Positions 10,134 through 19,257 are shown, numbered from the stretch's first letter. The stretch is 59,248 nt of DNA from an uncultured Granulicatella sp. (GCF_938030755.1 NZ_CALHIF010000071.1:1-59248), one strand, 5' to 3'. Translations and numbers: made by a program. The notes: generated from the letters alone by a model not told the origin.

Positions 10134-10157
10134 TAAGCGACAAACATTTTGTCGCTT
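10134..10157 (-). terminator. Terminator after the HD phosphohydrolase gene
   Basis: Perfect 10-bp stem (10135-10144 with 10148-10157) and a three-base loop. The minus strand continues with a T-rich tail (TTATTTGTTTT). It closes the Gfo/Idh-HD operon. Confidence 0.8.
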
Positions 10158-10164
10158 ACGTCTT

Positions 10165-10812
10165 TTATCGTTTCCCTTCCCACTCTGCATAGAATTGCTG
10201 TAGATACATTTCCAAAAAAGCATGCCGTCCTTTTGCTAATTTCTTGCCATAGTCCGTATTCATCAATTCTTTTAACTTTAGTAATTTTTCATAGAAATGC
10301 ATAATCGCAGTTGATTCCCCATTCCTATATTCTTCAGGTGTCATTTGTTCACGCGGTTTCATATTTGGTTGATGAATCAGTCTTCCTGTACTTCCAGAAT
10401 AACACATCACTCTGGCAATACCGATTGCACCAATCGCATCTAAGCGGTCAGCATCTTGTACTACTTTTCCTTCGAGCGAAAGTTCTTGTTGCTCCTTGTG
10501 ATTCTTAAACGACATTCTTGTAATGATCGATTCAATAGCATCTATCTGATCAGAGGTTAGATCTATCGAAGTTAGAAATTCCTTCAATTCCTTTAATGCA
10601 TCTGCTGGATTTTGGATAACTTTATCGTCGATAACATCATGAAGTAGCGCTGCGGCTTCACAAATAAATAAATCTGCCCCTTCCGCCTGCGCAATCGTCT
10701 TCGTCGTATTGACCACTCGTTCAATATGCGACAAATCGTGCCCTGTTCTATCCATGCTGAGCACTCTTTTAGCATATTGTTCCATCGCTTTTAATTGTTC
10801 TTCTTGCTTCAT
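10165..10812 (-). CDS. HD-domain phosphohydrolase (YedJ-like)
   Basis: Predicted metal-dependent phosphohydrolase of the HD superfamily, acting on an unknown nucleotide or phosphoester. The metal-binding pattern is visible: His in GHDLSHIERV near residue 24, the HD pair in LLHDVIDD near 57, and a distal Asp in DADRLDAIGA near 119. The 215 residues are soluble. Its ATG overlaps the stop of the upstream oxidoreductase gene (ATGA), so the two are co-translated. The substrate is not predictable. Confidence 0.88.
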   Translation of the reverse strand: MKQEEQLKAMEQYAKRVLSMDRTGHDLSHIERVVNTTKTIAQAEGADLFICEAAALLHDVIDDKVIQNPADALKELKEFLTSIDLTSDQIDAIESIITRMSFKNHKEQQELSLEGKVVQDADRLDAIGAIGIARVMCYSGSTGRLIHQPNMKPREQMTPEEYRNGESTAIMHFYEKLLKLKELMNTDYGKKLAKGRHAFLEMYLQQFYAEWEGKR

Positions 10813-11792
10813 ACTTCCTCTTCCTCAGGATACTTGATGCCCCATTCACGGCGTAAGTCGGTCATAATTTTCATCACATCGACCGTATATTCTAAATGCA
10901 TGCAGTCTACTCCTGTATCGATGGTTGACTCCATATCGAGTACCTCATAGGCTAAGGCATCCAGCCCTCGTTCATCTTCAAAAGTTTCAACATTCCCATC
11001 TTCTGTATAAGTAATCGTTGCTTTATGTGCTCTTGGATAATCGACAATCTCAATATACCCTTTGTCATAAGCAATCACTCCGCGTTTTGGTTGTTTAGCA
11101 TGGAGAGTCATCGTGACTGTTGCCATTTCTCCAGCGTCATTTGACAAAACGATTCCAGCTTGTTCATCCACACCCGTTGGCGCTAATTTCACTTGAGAAA
11201 CCATCGAACTAGGTGCTTCACTCATAAAATAACGAATGCATGACAGGGCATATACACCAATATCCAGCAATGCTCCTCCTGCTAGATTGCGGTTAAAAAA
11301 ACGATTGGTCATATCATAATCTTTATAGCTTCCAAAGTTCATTTGAATCATACGGAGCTCACCCAATTTTTCAGCTTCTTTAGTTAATTGTTTATAGACT
11401 GGCATATGGTAAAGCGTCATCGCTTCTGCCAAAATCACATTGTTTTCTTTAGCGAGTTGTAATGCTTCTTCTAACTCTTCACTGTTTAATGTAATCGCCT
11501 TTTCGCATAGCACATGCTTTCCAGCAGCTAACGCTTTTCTAAGATAGTGAATATGTGTGTTATGAGGAGTTGAAATATAAATAATATCCACTGCTGGATC
11601 GGTAAAGACATCGTCAATTTCATCGTACACTTTTTCAATTCCATATTTTTCTGCGAACTTCAAAGCATTCGCATAGGTGCGGTTAGCAACCCCATAGAGT
11701 TTTCCATTCAAAGATTCTAGCGCTACTGCTAATTCATTAGCAATCACACCAGTTCCAATAGTAACCCAGTTCTTTGTTACTTTTTGTTGCAT
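10809..11792 (-). CDS. Gfo/Idh/MocA-family NAD(P)-dependent oxidoreductase
   Basis: Rossmann-fold sugar or polyol dehydrogenase family. The N-terminal nucleotide-binding segment GTGVIANELA is followed by the family signature CEKAIT (usually EKP, here EKA) and a C-terminal beta-sheet substrate domain. The start at 11792 is chosen because ACCTCC at 11800-11805 (GGAGGT on the coding strand) lies 7 bases before this ATG. A TTG at 11807 would overlap the ribosome binding site itself. It is co-translated with the HD phosphohydrolase, so the two may process the same sugar derivative, which is inference. Confidence 0.9.
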   Translation of the reverse strand: MQQKVTKNWVTIGTGVIANELAVALESLNGKLYGVANRTYANALKFAEKYGIEKVYDEIDDVFTDPAVDIIYISTPHNTHIHYLRKALAAGKHVLCEKAITLNSEELEEALQLAKENNVILAEAMTLYHMPVYKQLTKEAEKLGELRMIQMNFGSYKDYDMTNRFFNRNLAGGALLDIGVYALSCIRYFMSEAPSSMVSQVKLAPTGVDEQAGIVLSNDAGEMATVTMTLHAKQPKRGVIAYDKGYIEIVDYPRAHKATITYTEDGNVETFEDERGLDALAYEVLDMESTIDTGVDCMHLEYTVDVMKIMTDLRREWGIKYPEEEEV

Positions 11793-11857
11793 ATGCTCTA
11801 CCTCCAAAATTCGTTACTCTCATGATACCCGCCAAGGTGATAAAACTCAACTCTAGC

Positions 11858-11886
11858 GTAAAAAAAGCTAGACCGAAGCCTAGCTT
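11858..11886 (-). terminator. Terminator after the membrane-anchored hydrolase gene
   Basis: Nine-pair stem (11865-11873 with 11878-11886, one G-U pair) capped by a TTCG-type tetraloop and followed on the minus strand by seven T residues. It overlaps the stop codon of the hydrolase gene. Confidence 0.85.
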
Positions 11887-12616
11887 AATGGGTTTCTATA
11901 AATTGTTTAATCAGTTGAACTAATTGTTTTTGTTGCTCTTGTGCACTCATTGTAGCAGTACCATCACCATTTTGCTGACCATACAGTCCAAATCCACTAT
12001 GATTTCCACCTTCAATCGTTGTATAGATTGTAGACTCCGGCAACTTTGACTTAGCATCCTCATATTTATCTTGATTCAAAATTTTATCATTTGAAGCTGT
12101 TATCGATAAAACCGGAATTTGTGTTCCACTAATATCCGTACTCTTATCTGGATAGCTTGCAAGCAGGATTAGCCCCGCAACTTTTTGATTCTCATTTAGA
12201 TTTTTTGCTTCGACCGTTGAAACCACTCCTCCAAGAGAATGTCCTCCAAGAAAGACTTTATCTAAGTGTTCTTCCTTCACTATAGTGGCCATTGTTCCAT
12301 TGTCTAATACTGGTAGATTTAACTGCGAAGAAATAAGATACACTTCAATTCCTTCTTTCGCTAAATCATCTGCTAACTTGGCATAAGCTTGAGGTTCAAC
12401 CATCGCTCCTGTATAGAAAATAAATGTTCCTTTCTTCTCACCAGTCACTTCAAAATGAGTCCAATTATTTTTTTGCTCAAATGCAGCAACATTCCAAATT
12501 TCTTGTGCTTCTGGAGTCCCTCTGTAAGTAAACATTTGAATCAATCCAAGTGCTAATAAAATAAAAGCAAATAGCACTCCAAAAATCCCATACATAATTT
12601 CCCTTTGTTTTGTCAT
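11885..12616 (-). CDS. Membrane-anchored alpha/beta hydrolase
   Basis: Probable extracytoplasmic esterase or lipase-like hydrolase of 243 residues. One N-terminal hydrophobic segment (about 8-28) serves as signal anchor. The alpha/beta-hydrolase nucleophile elbow GGHSLGG lies near residue 143, an Asp-containing strand (SITASNDKI) near 193, and a catalytic His in GGNHSGFG near 225. The substrate is unknown. It is transcribed divergently from the glyoxalase-fold gene, with a perfect palindrome between them, so the two may share a regulator. Confidence 0.82.
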   Translation of the reverse strand: MTKQREIMYGIFGVLFAFILLALGLIQMFTYRGTPEAQEIWNVAAFEQKNNWTHFEVTGEKKGTFIFYTGAMVEPQAYAKLADDLAKEGIEVYLISSQLNLPVLDNGTMATIVKEEHLDKVFLGGHSLGGVVSTVEAKNLNENQKVAGLILLASYPDKSTDISGTQIPVLSITASNDKILNQDKYEDAKSKLPESTIYTTIEGGNHSGFGLYGQQNGDGTATMSAQEQQKQLVQLIKQFIETH

Positions 12617-12636
12617 CTATCATCTCTTCTCTCTAT

Positions 12637-12668
12637 AAACCTTACTACTATTAGAATACTACAACTGT
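12637..12668 (-). promoter_or_regulatory. Promoter of the alpha/beta hydrolase gene
   Basis: On the minus strand TTGTTT and TATTCT are separated by 17 bases, upstream of the hydrolase start at 12616. Positions are approximate. The 26-bp palindrome lies just upstream of its -35 element. Confidence 0.45.
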
Positions 12669-12694
12669 TTGCAAAAAAACAATACGCCAAATGC

Positions 12695-12720
12695 AAGTTA
12701 TACCGTATACGGTATAACTT
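12695..12720. promoter_or_regulatory. Perfect 26-bp palindrome, probable operator
   Basis: The 26 bases are an uninterrupted perfect palindrome with core TATACCGTATACGGTATA. It lies in the 200-bp divergent intergenic region, between the promoters of the hydrolase and the glyoxalase-fold gene. Such symmetry is typical of dimeric TetR, MarR or GntR-type regulator sites. No regulator gene is adjacent, so the cognate protein is unknown. Confidence 0.75.
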
Positions 12721-12755
12721 AACTTTCAAAATCGAAAATTTCATAAGCAAGTTAT

Positions 12756-12783
12756 TTGTCATTTTAATATTAAAGTGTATACT
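12756..12783 (+). promoter_or_regulatory. Promoter of the glyoxalase-fold gene
   Basis: TTGTCA (12756-12761) and TATACT (12778-12783) with a 16-base spacer, 34 bases before the chosen start codon. Confidence 0.65.
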
Positions 12784-12816
12784 AAACTCATACAAAAAAA
12801 GAAAGAAGGATTGAAA

Positions 12817-13671
12817 ATGTACCCATTATACAATAGCCAAATTAAATTAAATGAAGTAACACTAAATGTAAATCATCTATTGCAGGAAACGGAATTTTAC
12901 ACAAAGGAACTTGGTCTTCAAATCTTGAGTCAATCCGATTCTGAAGTGTTACTGGGCATTGGAATAACACCCCTTGTTCGACTTATTCATACGAATATCG
13001 ATAAAAATGTTAAAGATAGTTATGGTCTATATCACTTGGCAATTCATCTTCCAACTAGAGAAGCTCTCGGAGACTTTTTAAGACATGTAGTTCATACATC
13101 TCTTCCCCTTGTTGGTACCGCTGACCATGGTTATAGTGAAGCAATTTATCTTGAAGATTTCGAAGGAAATGGAATTGAAGTGTACCACGATAAACCAGTA
13201 AACGTCTGGGATATTCGTGAAGATGGAAGAATTATTGGTGTTACTGAGGAAATGGATGGCCAAGAAATCTACGAATTAGGTCGTGATACTACTCCTTACC
13301 AAATGCCAGAAGGAACACGTATGGGGCACGTTCACCTATCTACTCGAGATTCAAAAGAGACGATGCTATACTTAACTACTCTTCTTCCAGTAGAAGATAA
13401 ATTCTCAGTCCCTTCAGGAAGTTGGATTGCTTCAGGTGATTATCACCATCATCTTGCGGTTAACCAATGGGGAGGACCTCATCTTGATGTTCGCGTCAAA
13501 AATATTCCAGGGCTTGCTTACTATACGGTTGAAACAAACGACGATTCAGTCTTCAAAAATATTTTACAAAAAGCAACAGTTCTTGCAACATCCATTGAAA
13601 AACGTAATGAAAATGAAGTCGACATTACTGACAGCAACGGAATTACCGTTCGTGTTACATTAAAACAATAA
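12817..13671 (+). CDS. VOC-family dioxygenase/glyoxalase (CatE-like)
   Basis: Two-domain vicinal-oxygen-chelate protein of 284 residues, resembling Bacillus catechol-2,3-dioxygenase CatE. Likely metal ligands are His in YHLAIHLP, Glu in GNGIEVYHD and His in MGHVHLS, and the fold is duplicated in the two halves. The ATG at 12817 is preferred over a GTG at 12775 because AAGAAGGA precedes it at good spacing and the GTG falls inside the promoter -10 region. The substrate is uncertain: a catechol, a methylglyoxal adduct or a thiol conjugate are all possible. A palindromic operator and divergent hydrolase gene suggest an inducible detoxification pair. Confidence 0.85.
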   Translation: MYPLYNSQIKLNEVTLNVNHLLQETEFYTKELGLQILSQSDSEVLLGIGITPLVRLIHTNIDKNVKDSYGLYHLAIHLPTREALGDFLRHVVHTSLPLVGTADHGYSEAIYLEDFEGNGIEVYHDKPVNVWDIREDGRIIGVTEEMDGQEIYELGRDTTPYQMPEGTRMGHVHLSTRDSKETMLYLTTLLPVEDKFSVPSGSWIASGDYHHHLAVNQWGGPHLDVRVKNIPGLAYYTVETNDDSVFKNILQKATVLATSIEKRNENEVDITDSNGITVRVTLKQ

Positions 13672-13680
13672 AAACAGTTA

Positions 13681-13711
13681 AAAAAGGTGGATACATTGCA
13701 TCCACCTTTTT
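13681..13711. terminator. Bidirectional terminator between the glyoxalase-fold gene and typA
   Basis: Perfect 12-bp stem (13681-13692 with 13700-13711) that starts with a run of A and ends with a run of T. It can therefore terminate both convergent genes. Confidence 0.9.
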
Positions 13712-13721
13712 ACAATTCAGA

Positions 13722-15569
13722 TTAATTTTCTGCTTCGGCTTGTTTCTTACGTTTATTTGCTTTTTCACGTTCGCCTTTATTTAGAATTTGTTTTCTTAAA
13801 CGAATGGTTTCTGGAGTAACTTCGCAGTATTCATCGTCTGATAAGAATTCTAATGACTCTTCAAGAGATAGTTTCTTAGGAGTCTTAATCACTGAAGTTT
13901 GGTCTTTCGTAGCTGAACGAATATTTGTTTGTTGTTTTGCTTTCGTAATGTTTACCGCTAAGTCGTTTTCACGAGAGTGTTCTCCAACGATCATTCCTTC
14001 ATAAATTTCAGTACCTGGCTCCGTAAAGATTACACCACGGTCTTCAACTCCCATAATTCCGTAAGTCGTTGCTTTTCCTGTATCTGTTGAAACAAGTGCA
14101 CCATTACGGCGTCCACCAATGCTTGTTGGAATGTATGGTAAGTATTGATCGAATGTGTGGTTCATAATACCGTATCCACGTGTCATTGATAAGAATTCAG
14201 TTGTATATCCTAATAATCCACGTGCTGGAACTAAGAAGACGATACGAACTTGTCCGTTATCATTGTGTTGCATATCTTGCATTTCACCTTTACGGTTACT
14301 TAATGATTCGATAATTGAACCCATGTATTCTTCAGGAGTATCGATTTGTACACGTTCAAATGGTTCACATTTTACGCCATCGATTTCTTTAATAATTACT
14401 TCTGGACGAGATACTTGTAACTCAAATCCTTCACGACGCATGTTTTCGATTAAGATTGATAAGTGTAATTCCCCACGTCCTGATACAATCCATGCATCTG
14501 GTGAATCTGTTGATTCCACTTTTAGAGATACGTCTGTTTGTAATTCACGCATTAGACGTTCTTCAATCTTACGAGCTGTAACGAACTTCCCTTCGCGTCC
14601 TGCAAAAGGTGAATTGTTCGTCAAGAATGTCATTTGTAATGTTGGTTCATCAATGTGTAATACTGGCAGGCTTTCTTGTGTATCTACTGGTGTTACTGTT
14701 TCTCCAACGAAGATATCTTCCATACCAGATACAGCAATTAAATCCCCTGCTTTTGCTTCATTGATTTCTAAACGATTTAATCCGAAGAAACCAAATAATT
14801 TTGTAACACGGAAGTTTTTCTTTGTTCCATCTAATTTTAGAAGAGATACTTGGTCCCCTACTTTAATGGTTCCACGAAAGACACGTCCGATACCGATACG
14901 TCCCACATATTCATTATAGTCTAATAATGACACTTGGAATTGTAATGGTTCGTCTGAGTTATCCACTGGAGCAGGAATGTGTTCGATAATCGTATCAAAT
15001 AAGTAATCCATTGTTTCTTCTTGATCTGCAGGATTATCAGATAAACTTGAAGTTCCGTTTAATGCTGAAGCATATACTACTGGGAATTCTAATTGATCGT
15101 CATCTGCTCCTAATTCGATGAATAATTCAAGTACCTCATCGACTACTTCCTCTGGACGAGCAGCATCACGGTCAATTTTGTTTACTACAACGATTGGTGT
15201 TAAATGTTGTTCTAACGCTTTTTTCAATACAAAACGAGTTTGAGGCATTGTACCTTCATACGCATCCACTACAAGAACTACACCGTCTACCATTTTCATG
15301 ATACGTTCTACTTCTCCACCAAAGTCCGCATGTCCTGGTGTATCCATAATATTGATTCGGGTTCCTTTATATTGAACAGCTGTATTTTTCGCTAAAATAG
15401 TAATACCTCGTTCACGTTCGATATCGTTTGAGTCCATTGCGCGTTCTGATAATTCTGTACGTGCATCTAAAGTATCTGATTGTTTTAATAATTCATCCAC
15501 AAGTGTTGTTTTACCATGGTCAACGTGGGCGATAATAGCAATATTGCGAATATCATTTCTTAATTTCAT
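13722..15569 (-). CDS. typA: Ribosome-associated GTPase TypA/BipA
   Basis: Translational GTPase involved in 50S assembly and stress or cold adaptation. The G-domain shows HVDHGKTTL near residue 15, DTPGHADFGGEV (switch 2) near 76 and NKIDR near 130, followed by EF-G-like domains II, III and V and the TypA-specific C-terminal domain. At 615 residues it has a usual length, with a Lys-rich tail. The start follows GGAGGAAATAC. It is probably monocistronic with its own promoter and a hairpin-containing leader. Confidence 0.96.
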   Translation of the reverse strand: MKLRNDIRNIAIIAHVDHGKTTLVDELLKQSDTLDARTELSERAMDSNDIERERGITILAKNTAVQYKGTRINIMDTPGHADFGGEVERIMKMVDGVVLVVDAYEGTMPQTRFVLKKALEQHLTPIVVVNKIDRDAARPEEVVDEVLELFIELGADDDQLEFPVVYASALNGTSSLSDNPADQEETMDYLFDTIIEHIPAPVDNSDEPLQFQVSLLDYNEYVGRIGIGRVFRGTIKVGDQVSLLKLDGTKKNFRVTKLFGFFGLNRLEINEAKAGDLIAVSGMEDIFVGETVTPVDTQESLPVLHIDEPTLQMTFLTNNSPFAGREGKFVTARKIEERLMRELQTDVSLKVESTDSPDAWIVSGRGELHLSILIENMRREGFELQVSRPEVIIKEIDGVKCEPFERVQIDTPEEYMGSIIESLSNRKGEMQDMQHNDNGQVRIVFLVPARGLLGYTTEFLSMTRGYGIMNHTFDQYLPYIPTSIGGRRNGALVSTDTGKATTYGIMGVEDRGVIFTEPGTEIYEGMIVGEHSRENDLAVNITKAKQQTNIRSATKDQTSVIKTPKKLSLEESLEFLSDDEYCEVTPETIRLRKQILNKGEREKANKRKKQAEAEN

Positions 15570-15598
15570 GTATTTCCTCCATTGATTGACAAAATGAA

Positions 15599-15638
15599 AG
15601 TGATGGAATCTGAACGCTAAAAGAGCCCTTCCATCACC
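15599..15638 (-). other. Hairpin in the typA 5' leader
   Basis: Arms 15599-15608 and 15629-15638 pair around GTGATGGAA / TTCCATCAC, with a 20-base loop. It lies between the typA promoter and the ribosome binding site and is not followed by a T run, so it is a leader structure rather than a clear terminator. Confidence 0.5.
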
Positions 15639-15661
15639 TTAACTTCTTCTCTTAACTCAAA

Positions 15662-15692
15662 AAGTATACTACAAAAACGCTGTAAACTCAAA
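15662..15692 (-). promoter_or_regulatory. Promoter of typA
   Basis: On the minus strand TTGAGT and TATACT are separated by 17 bases, giving a leader of about 90 bases before the typA start. Confidence 0.6.
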
Positions 15693-15747
15693 AGATAAAA
15701 ACAATAAGTACCATCTGCGTAAAATCTGTAAAGAGATGATACTTATT
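15692..15747 (-). terminator. Terminator after polA
   Basis: Fourteen-base arms at 15703-15716 and 15734-15747 pair with one mismatch. The minus strand continues with GTTTTTATCTTTT. Confidence 0.75.
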
Positions 15748-15762
15748 CATTACTCATTGAAG

Positions 15763-18417
15763 TTATTTGGCTTCAAACCAGTTGTCCCCTACATTACTAT
15801 CTGCTCGTAGTGGTACTTTCAGACTTACGGCATTTTCCATGATTTCTTCTACTAAACTTTGAAGACTTTCTAATTCGTCTTGTGGCACTTCAAAAATCAA
15901 CTCATCGTGCACTTGTAATAATAATTTAGCTTTGAATTGACGTTCTCTCATTTCACGGTCCAATTCAATCATGGCCATCTTCAAGATATCTGCAGCGCTT
16001 CCTTGGATTGGTGAGTTCATCGCTGTACGCTCTGCGAATGAACGTAAATTAAAGTTACTTGAATGAATATCTGGTAAGTAGCGACGACGATGGAATAAAG
16101 TTTCTACGTAATCTTTCTCACGCGCTTCTTTCACAACAGATTCCATAAAGTCTTTTACGCCCTGGAACTCTTCCAAATAACGGTCGATGAATTCTTTGGC
16201 TCTCTTACGGGAAATATTCAAGTTTTGCGACAATCCATAATCACTAATTCCATACACGATTCCAAAGTTTACTGCTTTGGCTTGGCGACGCATTTCACTG
16301 GTAACATCCTCCGGATTTGTAATACCAAACACACGCATTGCAGTATTGGTATGAATGTCTACGTTATTTTTGAAGGCTTCTATCATATGTTTATCGCCAG
16401 CAATATGGGCTAACACACGTAGTTCAATTTGCGAATAGTCACTTGAGAGAATCTTCCAATCATCGTGTTCTGGTAAGAACGCGTAACGGATACGACGGCC
16501 TTCTTTTGTACGAATTGGAATGTTTTGTAAGTTTGGATCCACTGAGCTTAGACGACCCGTTTGCGTTAAGTTTTGGACAAAACGCGTGTGAATCTTGCCG
16601 TCTTCTTGAATATACGCTTGCAAACCTTCGACATATGTTGAATTTAATTTCGCTAATTGACGATATTCTAAAATTAACTCTACGATAGGAGCTTGATGCG
16701 CTAACTTCTCAAGAACATCTACCGCTGTTGAATAACCTGTTTTCGTCTTCTTAATCACTGGTAATCCCATCTTTTCAAATAAGATGATCCCTAGTTGTTT
16801 GGTCGAATTGATATTAAACTCTTCCCCAGCAAGCGCATAGATTTCCTGCTCAATCTCTTTAAGACGTATCTCAAATTCCACACCCATCTCAACCAAGCGT
16901 TCTTTATCGACACGAATTCCTTGAATTTCCATACGTGCTAAAATGTCGCTCACCGGCAATTCCATTTCCCAATAAAGATGCGCTTGTTCATTTTCTTCAA
17001 GGCGTTTCAATAGTTTTTCAGGTGCTTGGGCAATCGTATACACTTTGGCTGCTAAATGCTGATTCCATACCTCTTTATCTTCAGGAATTTGGATTTTAAC
17101 GCCTTTACCATATACGGCTTCGTCACTAGAAAGTATCGTCACATCTACACGACGAGCTACGTCACTAATCTCTTTCACGATATCATTCGTATCCACAAGG
17201 TAAGCAAGTAGTGACACATCATATTTAGCACCTTCTAACACTAGACCGAAACGGTGTGCAAGCACTTTGGCTGCTTTTGTATCAAATAAATGTTTCTCCA
17301 CTGAAGCATCCGCCAGCCATTCCTTGAAAGCTTTTGATGCAACGGCAGTATCTAAATCAGTCACGAAGACCTCTTTTTCATTTCCGAAGGCAACGGCAAT
17401 CACCTGCGCAACATGATAGTTCGCTTCAAGAGTCTCAAAATGCACACTGGTAGCACCTTTAAGCAACTCTTCGGTAATCTCGGTCACACGTTTGACATTT
17501 GGGCGCTCGGCTTTTGGTGCTGCTTCTATAGCAGTGGCACCTGAATTTAATAGGTCTGATTGGAAAGAATTGAAGTTCATTTCCTTATAGAACGACATCA
17601 ATGCATCCACATCTTGTTCCTTGCGAAGTGTATCCTCCAAAGTAATTTCGATTGGCGACTCTACATTGATGCGTGCTAGTTTCTTACTTAAGAAAGCCAA
17701 CTCTTTATCATTAATTAAATTTTCTTTCAACTTGCTCTTCTTCATTTCATCAACATGTTCATAAATACCTTCTATACTGCCAAATTCTTGAAGAAGCTTT
17801 ACGGCTGTCTTTTCACCGACTTTTGTAACTCCAGGATAATTGTCGGAAGCGTCTCCCATTAACCCCTTCATGTCGATAATTTGTTCAGGTGTTAATCCAT
17901 ATTTTTCGAAAATCACTTCAGGAGTATATTCGACCAGTTCAGTCACTCCCTTTGTCGTTATTTTCACAGTGATATTCTTGTCTGCAAGCTGAATTAAGTC
18001 TTTATCTCCTGAAAGAACCACGACTTCATATCCTGCTTCTTCCCCTTTTCTTGCAAGAGTTCCAATTATATCGTCTGCTTCATATTGATTTAGTCGGTAA
18101 TGAGGGATTCCCCATGCATCTAAAAGCACATTAAAATACGGCATTTGTTCAATAAATTCCCCTGGAGTTTTTGAACGTCCTCCTTTATAATCTGCATACA
18201 TTTCTGTACGGAAAGTTGTCTTCCCGGCATCCCATGCTACAAGTACATGTGTAGGTTTTTCAGAATCTAAAATTGACTTAAACATACGATGAAATGAATA
18301 GAGTGCGTTTGTATGTAAGCCGTTAGAATTTTTAAAACGATTTAAATCTAAAATCGAGAAAAATGCGCGGAATGCTAAGCTACTTCCGTCTACAAGTAAT
18401 AATTTTTCTTTTACCAT
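15763..18417 (-). CDS. polA: DNA polymerase I
   Basis: Fills gaps and removes RNA primers in replication and repair. The N-terminal 5' nuclease domain (about 1-290) is intact. The central 3'-5' exonuclease-like domain (about 310-470) lacks the DxE metal-binding motif, reading VHFETLEANY instead, so proofreading is probably lost, as in most Bacilli. The polymerase domain carries motif A DYSQIELRVLAHIAGD, motif B RRQAKAVNFGIVYG and motif C VHDELIFEVP. Length 884. The start follows TAGGAGGCATATT. Confidence 0.97.
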   Translation of the reverse strand: MVKEKLLLVDGSSLAFRAFFSILDLNRFKNSNGLHTNALYSFHRMFKSILDSEKPTHVLVAWDAGKTTFRTEMYADYKGGRSKTPGEFIEQMPYFNVLLDAWGIPHYRLNQYEADDIIGTLARKGEEAGYEVVVLSGDKDLIQLADKNITVKITTKGVTELVEYTPEVIFEKYGLTPEQIIDMKGLMGDASDNYPGVTKVGEKTAVKLLQEFGSIEGIYEHVDEMKKSKLKENLINDKELAFLSKKLARINVESPIEITLEDTLRKEQDVDALMSFYKEMNFNSFQSDLLNSGATAIEAAPKAERPNVKRVTEITEELLKGATSVHFETLEANYHVAQVIAVAFGNEKEVFVTDLDTAVASKAFKEWLADASVEKHLFDTKAAKVLAHRFGLVLEGAKYDVSLLAYLVDTNDIVKEISDVARRVDVTILSSDEAVYGKGVKIQIPEDKEVWNQHLAAKVYTIAQAPEKLLKRLEENEQAHLYWEMELPVSDILARMEIQGIRVDKERLVEMGVEFEIRLKEIEQEIYALAGEEFNINSTKQLGIILFEKMGLPVIKKTKTGYSTAVDVLEKLAHQAPIVELILEYRQLAKLNSTYVEGLQAYIQEDGKIHTRFVQNLTQTGRLSSVDPNLQNIPIRTKEGRRIRYAFLPEHDDWKILSSDYSQIELRVLAHIAGDKHMIEAFKNNVDIHTNTAMRVFGITNPEDVTSEMRRQAKAVNFGIVYGISDYGLSQNLNISRKRAKEFIDRYLEEFQGVKDFMESVVKEAREKDYVETLFHRRRYLPDIHSSNFNLRSFAERTAMNSPIQGSAADILKMAMIELDREMRERQFKAKLLLQVHDELIFEVPQDELESLQSLVEEIMENAVSLKVPLRADSNVGDNWFEAK

Positions 18418-18565
18418 AATATGCCTCCTAATAAGTCATTATCAGTGTAACAAATAAACAAACTTGTGAACACTAAAAAGAGCTTTTTGATGATAAGCAT
18501 AAATAGAATTTAATGGTGAGTTCCCCACTATGAAGCCTTTAGTTTTAAGTATTTACCGTAATTAA

Positions 18566-18593
18566 AAACAGTAAACCAAATGATTTACTGTTT
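18566..18593 (-). terminator. Terminator after the acetyltransferase gene
   Basis: Perfect 10-bp stem (18566-18575 with 18584-18593), followed on the minus strand by TTTTTAATT. The rest of the 207-bp gap to polA holds nothing else I can support apart from the polA promoter region. Confidence 0.75.
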
Positions 18594-18624
18594 CTTGGAT
18601 AAATTATATTTCATCTCGAACGGT

Positions 18625-19125
18625 TTATAATACTTTTTCTAAAACGACTGCTTTCCCATGTTCGTTTTCTTTTTCAATTCCAATTTCTGTAAAACCACAT
18701 TTGTCCCAAAATCTTTTACTTTGAGGATTTCCTTTCATATAAGCAAGTCTTACTTGAATAAATCCTTCTTCTCTAAAAGCTTTTAAAACCTCATTAATAA
18801 TACTGCTTCCCTCTCCTCGTCCAGACTCTTTATAATCCATCATAAAAAGTCCAATATAGATAGTTTCTTTTATCGGAAAAGATACAATGAAATCCATAAT
18901 AGCAACTAATCTATTTTCCTTAAAGAATCCTATGTAAAATTTGTCATCCCTATTTTTACCTTCTGGAAGAGCTTGTAAATCATTTAATACAGATTGTTTA
19001 GTAGGTTTTGGCGGACAATAGTTAAAATACAATTGATTTCCATTTTCTAAATCCAAAATAAGAGATGCATCATGCTCCCCCATCCTTCTAATGTTATAAA
19101 CTGTAGATAATCTACTTAAATCCAT
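18625..19125 (-). CDS. GNAT-family N-acetyltransferase
   Basis: Predicted acetyl-CoA-dependent acetyltransferase of 166 residues. The acetyl-CoA-binding motif A appears as GLFMMDYKESGRGEGSSII near residue 100, where the usual Q/RxxGxG/A loop is SGRGEGS. Motif B includes VRLAYMKGNPQSKRFWDKCGF. The start is supported by GGAGGTG. The substrate is not predictable, and the gene is probably monocistronic. Confidence 0.85.
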   Translation of the reverse strand: MDLSRLSTVYNIRRMGEHDASLILDLENGNQLYFNYCPPKPTKQSVLNDLQALPEGKNRDDKFYIGFFKENRLVAIMDFIVSFPIKETIYIGLFMMDYKESGRGEGSSIINEVLKAFREEGFIQVRLAYMKGNPQSKRFWDKCGFTEIGIEKENEHGKAVVLEKVL

Positions 19126-19220
19126 CTAAACACCTCCAGAAATCCTCTTCTATTAATAATTTATCCATATCGATTCTTTTTAAATGAAATAGATATGCAT
19201 ACTTTTCTACTAATTGTTTA

Positions 19221-19249
19221 TAAAAAAGCCTGACTTTCTGCCAAGCTTT
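19221..19249 (-). terminator. Terminator after murC
   Basis: Ten-pair stem with two G-U pairs (19225-19234 with 19240-19249), followed on the minus strand by TTTTTTAT. Confidence 0.7.
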
Positions 19250-19257
19250 TTGTTCAT

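Noticed and set aside
12605..12814. Small reading frames on both strands between the hydrolase and glyoxalase-fold genes
   Set aside because: They arise because the region is AT-rich and contains a palindrome. They have no ribosome binding sites and overlap the promoters.
14155..14919. Plus-strand 254-residue reading frame
   Set aside because: Exactly antisense to the well-conserved typA gene, with no ribosome binding site and an implausible Ser/Arg/Pro-rich product.
15763..18417. Loss of PolA proofreading motif as a novel event
   Set aside because: Degenerate 3'-5' exonuclease domains are normal in PolA of Bacilli, so it is noted in the annotation but is not a discovery.
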